From assembly GCA_015680685.1 (NCBI GenBank), contig MNCI01018006.1, positions 28,682 through 92,681 on the forward strand: a stretch of 64,000 nt of DNA, in the 5' to 3' direction. Origin of the DNA: Gnetum montanum. Taxonomy: Eukaryota > Streptophyta > Gnetopsida > Gnetales > Gnetaceae. A program made the position numbers and the translations under genes. Of the stretch, positions 56,616 through 64,000 are shown in pieces; position 1 is the first letter of the stretch; the number at the start of each line of letters is the position of its first letter. The notes under the pieces are model-generated. The model did not search any database. It saw only the letters and a program-made list of their open reading frames with translations, and had not been told where the DNA came from.

Positions 56616-57560
56616 GTAATCATAATAAGTGTAAGAGTGGTAGTAGACACCATGATGGTAGTGATGTTCTACCTTCCTCTTCATCCTCTTCATTTGATTC
56701 CAAACATTTTTCTTCATCTGATAGTTCTCATGGAAGCCACCATCGAAACAACTATAATGAAGGTGATCAATGAAATAATGATGACCATGAATGCCACAAA
56801 AATCAAAGGGGTGGCCAAACCCATCATTGACATCATTAACACAATGATGATGATGAACGTTTATTGGCAACTTGAAGTATACTCAACATTGTAGAGGTAG
56901 TAAAAATCACAACTAGGCATATAAAGGATAGTTAAATCAAGTGCTTAAACATGAGCACTATCCCAAAATTTGAGGTGGAATACAATTCTAATCCATAAAC
57001 ACATTTACAAGCTTTTCAAGATGCCTGTGCCTTATAGAGAATGAGTGGAAAAAAGAAAAACTTTACCCAAGGACACTCATTAAGAAAGCTAAAAGCTGGT
57101 ATGGGTCCTTAGAGCTAGAATCTATCTAAAGATGAAGTACCATGTTAGAACTATTCAATGATAAATATCAAACATACTCTAGAGTGTCTAATCTAGGATG
57201 ACAAATCCAAGGTTGGAAACAAGGAGCACATGAACCCTTGGATGTTTCCATGGACCAATACTATTCACTCCTAAACTAATGCCCTAGTCATGATTACTCT
57301 AAGAGGGAATAACTTCACCACATCATAGATGGGCTCATAGCATAAATAAGAAGAACCCTTGGGGTGTATGCCTAAGGAAGATTGTCTAAATTGAGAACTC
57401 ATCAGATCCAAAGGCTAATTGAGTAGGGAGAAAAAGAAGAAGGTGAGCTATGAAAAATGAAAAGTGTTGAAGAGTATAATAGGGACCCATCCATCAGAAA
57501 ATAAGAGGTCTAATTTTGTGATGAGGAGAAATCACCACTTGATGAAGTGGTGAACAAAAA
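56616..57560 (+). pseudogene. Z gag, core part
   Basis: After the C insertion the frame resumes with a Ser/His-rich stretch (SSSSSFDSKHFSSSDSSHGS). It then reads IPKFEVEYNSNP-THLQAFQ, DACAL, LRKLKAGMGP-like and NYSMINIKH, followed by TNALVM and the LLHHIIDG-equivalent region near 57310. IPKF-G..NP..HL..F.DAC is the start of the Athila/gypsy gag core. Many stops are present. Confidence 0.75.
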
Positions 57561-58600
57561 GACCTTTACCATCCAAAAATATGTTTTTGACATTTTGGCC
57601 AACATTAACAAGTTATGGGACTCTTTGGATGAAAATTTTTAAACTACTTTAAATATTGCTAAAGAATCCAAAGAGAAAAATAGTGATTATAATCATAGGA
57701 GATGAAAAGAAGCTGAACATATCTACCAAAGAGGTAAGGGCAAAGCTACTGTAGTAGAGAAAGTTATGGAGTCCAACTATGATGATGAAACTAAATGTGA
57801 CATCTATCAATATGAACATCGAGAAGGATGTTGCCCTATGATGTTACACTTACAAGAGTCTAGAGTGTATGAATTGAGTCCTTTCCTAGCACGTAGGAAA
57901 GCTCCAAGATTATTTCCTTACCCTTAAGGTACTCCAAGATAGTTACATCAACAAAAATAAGCTTACTACCCAAGTGGATCTCCTCCACAACTATACAAAC
58001 TATACCAATAGTGGTACCAACCACAATCATGGGGAATGTCACCACCAAGGCAACAAGACCCATATAGGTAACTAAATCCATATAGGTACTATGTTCAATA
58101 GCTTGTCTCCACTAGGAGTTCTACAAGTCATGCATCATTCTAGTATCACTATTACCCTCTACAGTACCACCAAACACATTCACCATCTACTCAAGGAAAA
58201 AATCCATATCTATACCCTTATTATCCACCACATCCCTCTGCACCTACACCTCAAAATTCAACTCAGTTACCTCCTACTCCAACCAAGTAGGGTGAGATTC
58301 CTTCACAACCACAATAACAAAATGCTACAAGGGTTGTGCATTCACAACCATTTTTTCAACCAAAGGGTCTAAATAATCGATCAAGGAAACAACCTTTCTT
58401 CTAGCCCGGAAATCCTCTCCAACCGTCACAAGCTACTTCGGTTTATCATCCTGCATCTCTAGCACCCTCATCCTTTGCATCAAATACCTTCAAGTGCCCT
58501 TCAAACCAAGTGCCACCTAGGATTCCCACTGTAATGCTAACTCATGTTGTTTCTAACTAGATTAAGGTTGTCAACCTTCCTACAAAAGATCTGATCTAGG
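57561..58600 (+). pseudogene. Z gag C-terminus and linker
   Basis: The region 57600-57880 keeps a nucleocapsid-like stretch (CDIYQYEHREGCCP near 57800, a degenerate zinc knuckle). The region 58090-58560 is Pro/Gln/Tyr-rich (PLHLHLKIQL, PPTPTK, QPFFQPKGLNNRSRKQP), the usual disordered linker before protease. Confidence 0.6.
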
Positions 58601-59000
58601 AAGTTCACTCATATATGTATAGATTACTAGAAAAGATCCATGTAAGGCTCTTCTTGACTTGAGTTCAAGAGTTAACCTCATCTTCCATGATATGTATAGG
58701 GCCTAGAACCTACAACCTCTTAAGAAGAGCAACATATGTCTATAATTAGTAGATTAGTTGATTACTATCCCTTTGGGACTAGTAGAAGACATTGTGACCA
58801 CAATTTTTGGGTGGCCCTATCTTGATAATTTTTTGTTAATCAAGGTGGAAAACTACAAAAGTGACTTCCTCATCATTATGGGAAGGGCTTGGTTAAGCAT
58901 GGTCAATGCATGAATGGATTTAAGGGACCTATCTCTCAAAATATCTAAGGAAAATGAGCTACACAAAATTGAGAAGAAGCATATTCCATGCATCGCATAT
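58601..59000 (+). pseudogene. Z aspartic protease
   Basis: Plus-strand frames read ELTSSSMICIGPRTYNL (the D-LGAS-like start, site damaged), SLWD-LVEDI, GWPYLDNFLLIKVENYKSDF and LIIMGRAWLSMVNA. The last corresponds to IILGRPFLATA in active elements. Confidence 0.7.
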
Positions 59001-59281
59001 AACAATAATGGATGCAATTGCATGCAAAATATTTGATCTAACAAGAAAAAATATATTAAGGCATGCAATCAGTGTGCACATGAAATTAATATTCAATGAT
59101 GTCTGTACGAAGCAACCACAAAGCAAAAGGGCATCCAATGGCTCATAATTGATTTATATAGTAGCACAAATGCATGGAGCCAACTAAGAGCCTAACATGT
59201 GCATATGTTGAAGGAATGGGAAAAATTAAATAAGCTCATTCCCAACTCTCTAATGAAGATGATGATACCTATTGGGGAGAG

Positions 59282-60536
59282 TTGGAGATCCCTGATCACT
59301 TCAAGCAGGAGCCCTTAGAACTAAAAATTTTACCAGCTAGTATGGAGTATGCATTTTTAAAGAATAGTAGGCTAGTCATCATTAATGCCAAAATTACTCC
59401 TAAACAAAATGAAAATTTGTTGAAAGTAATGAATAAATGGTCAATAGGCTTTGCTTGGTCATATCCAAAGCTAACAGGAATCAATCCAAGGATATGCCAA
59501 AATTGCATCTACACTGACCTAGCCATGAAGCCTAGAAGGTAGTCATAGAAGTGGCTAAACCCCAAATTGAAGAAAATTATTAAGGAGAAGATAGAGCAAA
59601 TCCTCAAGGTGGGGTTTATCTATCCAATCATGAATAGTGAGTGGGTTAGCCCACTCTTAATTGTACCAAAGTAGGGTGGAAAATGGTAGGTTTGCATTGA
59701 CTTTAGGCTATTAAATATGGCAACATTTAAGAATCATTTTTCTTTGTCATTTGTAGACCAAGTGTTAGACACCATATCTAGGCATTGTTATTATAACTTC
59801 TTGGAAAATTATAGTGGCTATAACCAAATCCAAATCATGCCAGAATCCCAAGCCAAGAAAACATTCATGAGTCCCTAGGGAATGTTTGCATACTATAAGA
59901 TGCCATTTGGCCTATGCAATGGCCCTACAATATTTCAATGCTTGGTCTTGATTATCTTTCAACAACAAATCAGTAGTCATGTTAAAGTTTTCATGGATGA
60001 CTTCTCCACCTATGGAGCTACATTTGAGTAAGCCTTCGACCAACTTAAGCAAGTACTAAAGAGATGTGTAGAGAAAAATCTATAGCTTAATTAGCAAAGG
60101 AGCCATCTCATGGTCCAAGAAGGCATTATGCTAGGGCACCAAATTTCATAGAATGGGATTGAGGTAGAACCAAAAATGATAAGGATTATCTAAGGAATTA
60201 CATGCCAACCAGAGACCATAAAAGATATCTGATCATTCCTTGGACATACTAGTTACTGCCAGTAATTTATTGAAAATTTCTCTAAGATTGCAAAGCTATT
60301 GGTAGAACTTACAAAAAATATGTATCTTTCATTTGGACAAAGGAATGTGAACATGCATTCCAACAATTAAAGGAGAAACTCAGAGCAACACCAATCCCAC
60401 AAACACTAGATTGGTCCAAACTAGTTTATATCATGACATACACATCTAACTATGCTTTGGGAGTAGTGCTCACATAGCTGGACAATAAGAAACATCCATA
60501 TTATATCCACTACATAAGCCAAAGCATTGTGGGGGC
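59282..60536 (+). pseudogene. Z reverse transcriptase and RNase H, cut by V
   Basis: The linker is open at 59282-59542 (LPASMEYAFLKNSRLVIINA, WSIGFAWSYPKLTGINPRIC). RT follows with GFIYPIMNSEWVSPLLIVPK, VCIDFRLLNMATFKNHF, YNFLENYSGYNQIQIMPES, MPFGLCNGPTIFQC, the intact FMDDFSTYGATFE near 59990 and NGIEVEPKMIRII. RNase H has YALGVVLT-LDNKKHP and stops at the V insertion. Stops are frequent. Confidence 0.9.
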
Positions 60537-61335
60537 TGTAACGATAGAAAACGTCGGCAGCTGGAAAATACCAAACAAAATCCCGCGTACACAGTTTTAA
60601 CCACGGATCCGTGCGAGGGCTATGCTAGAAAAACGAGTCTGCGGCACCCTGAACGGTCTTGTCGATCAGATAGAGACTTACTAGTCAGTAAACTGATGGA
60701 GATAATGAATATCTCGTGGAACGATCTGATTCGAGGAATCGCAAAATGAGGGGAAAAAAACGTAGGTGAATTGTAATGATGATAACGCTAAATACGATAA
60801 GAGGAGGCTAATACAAGAGAAACGCGTAGTCTCAAGATCTACGCTTTGACTTGAAAAATGTATATTTTGTATATCACATTACACTGGGGAGACCCCGATT
60901 ACTGGATGTAAAGCAAGCACAAAACAACAAGAAAACTGTCCAAACGGAAGTCCGGTCTACCTCATGGGCCAAAGCTGGGATGCAAGGAAGGTCAAGCTGT
61001 GACGTCTATCGATCAACTGTTTCTGACCAATAGAGCCTGCGAACCGTGAAAGATGATCCCACGATCTTGGATCTGCTTCTTTCACCTTAGGTAGTTTTTG
61101 TTTAGGACCACCAGTGGTCGCTGATGGAGAAAGTTGTGTCTTCCCCAACAAAACGACTACTCTTGTTGCCGATGCTCAAAGCAAACTGTGCTCTCCTTCT
61201 GCCGAAAGGTGATGCTGTCAACAATTGCCAAAGTCCTACTCTCTCTATCTCTACTCAAAGTGATAAGTGCTCCTGTGCTCAGAAAAATTGCCCTTTTCCT
61301 CTTTGATTTTCCAACCCCTTGTATCTTTATCAACT

Positions 61336-61350
61336 GGGGTATTTATAGGC
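61336..61350 (-). promoter_or_regulatory. V LTR TATA box
   Basis: The minus strand reads GCCTATAAATACCCC. It is placed like the TATA box of the X LTR. The CpG-rich dyad array lies upstream of it (61470-61915), so the dyads would be in the promoter. Confidence 0.7.
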
Positions 61351-61469
61351 TATGACGCCCTGTGGAAAAGGCGCAACCCTGATGATGTGTGTCCCGAATG
61401 TTTCAGGTACTATTCGTCTGACCATTTTTGTGTCAAACTTCATGACTATGCACAATACGCTTATTTGCA

Positions 61470-61915
61470 TATTGTGCGTGTAAAGAACAGATGCGCGTCG
61501 AGCGTATTTCAACTATCTTTGGGTTATATTACGCTCGTTCACACTACGTTGCATGCACGAGTGTAACATAACATGGAAATAATGGATTCAAGCTATTTTA
61601 CGCTCGCTTACGTAGCCGCACGTAATGAAGCGTAAACGATGTCTAGCTTGGCGACGCAATACGCTGTGATACGCTACGTTGCGTGATGAGCGTATGATGA
61701 GCAATTGCACTATCTTAGACTTTGCCTTTAACTGTTTTGGAGCTCATTACGCTGCCGTGCGTAACAGAGCGTAAACCTGGCCTTGAACAAAAGACTTAGG
61801 AAAATATACGAGAAGTTGCATATCATGCTGCTCAAGCCTTCTGATACCAGAATATGTTTAAATAGAATCATGCTAAGCGCCATTACGCTACGTCGCATGG
61901 TATAGCGTAAACAGA
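61470..61915 (-). repeat. TTACGC/GCGTAA dyad array in V U3
   Basis: At least five blocks have TTACGCT or TACGCT followed within 15-35 bases by GCGTAAAC or GCGTA, for example near 61598-61638, 61655-61700, 61748-61775 and 61883-61912. Short CG-containing cores (CTACGTTGC, TGCCGTGCG, CTACGTCGC) sit between the arms. Conserved arms with variable middles look like binding-site dyads. Confidence 0.65.
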
Positions 61916-62080
61916 GAAAACATAGTAAGATTAGGAATCTGCACAGGAGGTTGAAGACTTGATGCTATGTGCCTCTTGGTGTTGCTCTATCTTATTCTCC
62001 CTTCTGGAACACTGACATGCACCCTTGCCTGAATTGTGAATCTTTGCCTGAGGCTGACTCGCAATTTTCACGGTGTTTCA

Positions 62081-62095
62081 ATGGCCCCTCTTTGT
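62081..62095 (-). promoter_or_regulatory. V polypurine tract
   Basis: The minus strand reads AAAGAGGGGCCAT directly before the LTR start TGAAACACC. It is the counterpart of the X tract. Confidence 0.65.
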
Positions 62096-63581
62096 TGACG
62101 ATTGAAGGGCTTGCCTGAGAGATGTCGACAAAGAATACGAAACACCATATTGGTAGAAGCAAGAACAACATCCATCCATGGCTACTCAAGCATTGCCTTG
62201 TCAACATGGAAGAGCAAAGCTAGAGGGAATGGGAGATAGAATGACATAGCAGGAAACAGGTTCAGAGAAGACGTAAAATGAGTCAGGATGATAGGAGTAT
62301 GGAATACGCTTACTGAATGCACAAAAACGTACACACACTTATGTCAATAGGAATGCTTTCAGATGAGTGTAGCGCATCAGCCTGAGATCTCTCTATCACC
62401 AATTATAGTAGGAATGCTTGCAAAAGCGCACGGCGCATCACTTCTGCGATATCTCTGCTAGTGTGAGTGCGGAAAATGGATACTTGCATATGGGAAGCAG
62501 GTGGTAGGGATGAAACGAAATAAGAGCTAAGGGTAGGGTTATGAGAGGTATAGTCATGCAGTTCTAAGTGGTCGGGCAAACCTGAGCAGCCATCTCAAAA
62601 TGCTGTTGTTCTTCACCCCTCAGATGGATGCACCTTTGAACCACACCCTCGAAGCAAGTAACCTGCAACCATAGAAGAAAATAGAGGACACCATTGCTCA
62701 TGCAAATAAGAGACGAGGTTGTCGAAATGAGCGTCGTTTGATGCGAGATAGAGCAATTGGGCTGTGAAGAAGGAGTTGGAGCATGAGGGCAGAGCCGCCA
62801 ATCATGACGATTAGCCCAGCATATCTTCGCCAAAAGACATCAGACACAGTGCACCTAACTGATTAGGCAAAGAACCAACTAGATGAATTTGCGAAGCCAA
62901 CATCTGATAGCGATGATCAGCATAGGTCCCCGAGGTCGTTGTTGATGAGGATTTCGTTGGGGCTCCGGCTGGCGAGACCAAACTCTCATAGGTACCACCG
63001 CTGTAGTGGGTGCAGTGACGGCATCTCTGAGGGATCAGTAAGATTCCTCTCAGCTCATCCGAGGAATCAGTAGGATGCCGGTGGGGTGGCGACGTTGGGA
63101 CTGTCCCAATATCCCATCTCGTTTGTCATGGAGTCATATAGAGATGATCACGCTCGCTTGATTTACATGGCAGCAGTTTGTAAGTCCCAATTTTAAGTCT
63201 TGGTAGACTATCATTGCAGGTTTTAAGTCTCAGCAGACCATGGTCCCAGTTTAAAGTTTAGGCAGACCAAGAAATGCTAGTTTTACGTCGTAGCAAACGG
63301 TGGTGTGTTTGATTTATGGTCTCAGTAGACCATGCTATGGATGTCAGTTTCGTGTCATCACCCAGGGATATATCTGTGCTAGTTTTACGTCTCAGCAGAC
63401 AACTACTTACCTATGCCAGTTTAGCGTCATGGCAGACGCATGCAAAAGATGCCAGTTTTTCATCTTGGCAGACCTGTACAACATTGCCAGTTTTACGTCG
63501 TAGCGGACAGTTACAACTTGCCAGTTTAGCGTCGTAGTAGATGATGGTTGCCATACCTGGTTGTTCACACTGGAGATGCTG
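62096..63581 (-). other. V 3' untranslated region
   Basis: About 1.5 kb lies between pol stop and LTR, homologous at its ends to 4673-5552 of X. No domain was found; open frames of 60-90 residues (for example 62564-62833) show no known motif. A minisatellite lies next to pol. Confidence 0.65.
63180..63545 (-). repeat. Minisatellite 3' of V pol
   Basis: About ten units of CCAGTTTTACGTCGTAGCAGAC type are spaced 30-45 bases apart. Units are better preserved than in X, and several keep the CpG (TTACGTCGTAG). The array is the younger version of 5335-5490. Confidence 0.8.
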
Positions 63582-64000
63582 CTAAACATAATACCTCTTT
63601 AGATATATATGATTTACAAGGTTCAGTAATTCATTTCCATTAACGTCTGCTAATTTGAATGCTCCATTGTTGTACGCGTCAACCACCAAGAAAGGGCCCT
63701 CCTAGTTTGCAGAGAACTTGCCTACTGGTTCACGCACGGCCTTGAGACCTAGATCTCCTTTCTTGATCGGGTGTTGCTGAAGGTTGTGACGATGCTTTTG
63801 TCTCTATTTGTCTTGATACCTTTCAATTGTGTCAAGAGCCTGTATCTGCTTCTCTTCTACTGAATCCAAATCCGCGATTCGAGACTCGGTGTGTTGAGCC
63901 TCGTTTATAACCGTGGAGAGGACCACTCTCAGAGAAGGAATTTTCAACTCAAGAGGTAATACTGCTTCAGACCCGTAAACCAAGCTATAGGGCGTACTAC
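63582..64000 (-). pseudogene. V integrase C-terminal part (continues outside window)
   Basis: The minus strand reads LKQYYLLS, NEAQHTESRIADLDSVEEKQ, IQALDTIERYQDK-RQKHRH, NLQQHPIKKGDLGLKAVREP, GPFLVVDAYNNGAFKLADVN and GNELLN, with LKRYYV before TAG at 63582-63584. It is the C-terminal domain of a Tat-type integrase. A few stops are visible (YQDK-stop, AN-stop), each one substitution from a sense codon. So V is young but this copy is already inactive. Confidence 0.9.

Larger units (their letters stand above)
51725..60536 (+). mobile_element. Z: Athila-like gypsy retrotransposon, plus strand
   Basis: Z has a 5' LTR with TATA box, a primer binding site at 52630, gag interrupted by C, protease near 58.6-59.0 kb, and RT and RNase H at 59.28-60.53 kb, where V is inserted. 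RT motifs (FMDDFSTYGATFE, GIMLGHQIS) are of Athila type. Integrase and the 3' LTR would lie beyond V, outside the window. The start of the LTR is uncertain. Confidence 0.85.
60537..62080 (-). repeat. V 3' LTR
   Basis: This 1544-bp LTR is nearly equal in length to the X LTR (1534). It is CpG-rich. The U3 half contains repeated TTACGCT/AGCGTAA dyads (61470-61915). Plus-strand or minus-strand open frames of 60-99 residues at 60851-61566 are chance frames in this less AT-rich sequence. Confidence 0.9.
60537..64000 (-). mobile_element. V: younger relative of X, minus strand, partial
   Basis: V is inserted in Z RNase H. It has a complete 3' LTR (60537-62080), a 3' UTR and the end of pol (63582 to window end). 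The LTR start TGTAACGATAGAAAACGTCGG matches X (TGTAGCAACTGAAAATCTTGG), and the LTR end GGTGTTTCA and pol C-terminus also match. CpG sites are abundant, unlike in X, so the insertion is much more recent. The candidate duplication GGGGC precedes it at 60532-60536; the partner lies outside the window. Confidence 0.9.

Noticed and set aside
60851-61566. Several 60-99 residue ORFs in the V LTR as genes
   Set aside because: They lie inside a defined LTR, overlap each other on both strands and show no motif.
1-64000. tRNA, rRNA or microRNA genes
   Set aside because: No cloverleaf-type boxes or rRNA cores were noticed by eye. A tRNAscan or Rfam run would be decisive, and I could not run one.

Overview
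This window is intergenic DNA from a very large plant genome, most likely a gymnosperm (inference). It is a pile of nested, mostly old Ty3/gypsy LTR retrotransposons with AT-rich, CpG-poor decay. No intact host gene, tRNA, rRNA or CRISPR array is visible. Nearly every coding trace is broken by stops and frameshifts, so coding entries are called pseudogenes. There are 113 N at 7245-7357 and single N at 4896 and 30872.

Layout. (1) G1, an old minus-strand gypsy element, runs from before base 1 to about 36 kb. Its 3' LTR end, polypurine tract, integrase, RNase H and RT thumb lie at 1-3116; the rest of RT, an extra RNase H, protease, gag and the start of the 5' LTR lie at 31199-35950. (2) Between those halves sits X (3122-31193), a huge minus-strand Tat-like element with paired about 1.5-kb LTRs and a CTATA target duplication; removing X restores the G1 reading frame. 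X carries a roughly 10-kb block between protease and RT that holds a diverged tandem array with a period near 187 bp and an opposite-strand, apparently intron-containing ORF. (3) W (about 37411-49812) is a minus-strand Athila-like element with both LTRs. It interrupts a plus-strand promoter plus spliced-ORF remnant (about 36980-51724). (4) Z (about 51725-60536) is a plus-strand Athila-like element, broken in RNase H by (5) V (60537 to the window end), a much younger minus-strand relative of X with a CpG-rich LTR.

The most striking feature is a family of three insertions, A (5992-8891), B (26718-30322) and C (53266-56610). Each is flanked by its own perfect 5-bp duplication (AAGTT, CTAGG, GGATG). 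Each has TGTTGGC-like ends, a shared 1.2-1.7 kb promoter/R-U5 half, and a different middle. G1 has the same terminal sequences on its LTRs, so A, B and C are best read as solo LTRs of a G1-related family whose U3 regions carry different host sequence. B holds part of an NRT1/PTR (NPF) transporter joined in frame to part of condensin subunit CAP-G. C holds a piece of a B-type ABC transporter joined to unidentified exon-like and CpG-rich sequence. A holds unidentified gene-like sequence.

The elements do not work together as a pathway. The relations are those of insertion order: G1 is oldest, then X, W and Z, then A, B, C and V. Boundaries that rest on a 5-bp duplication are exact; other boundaries are approximate.
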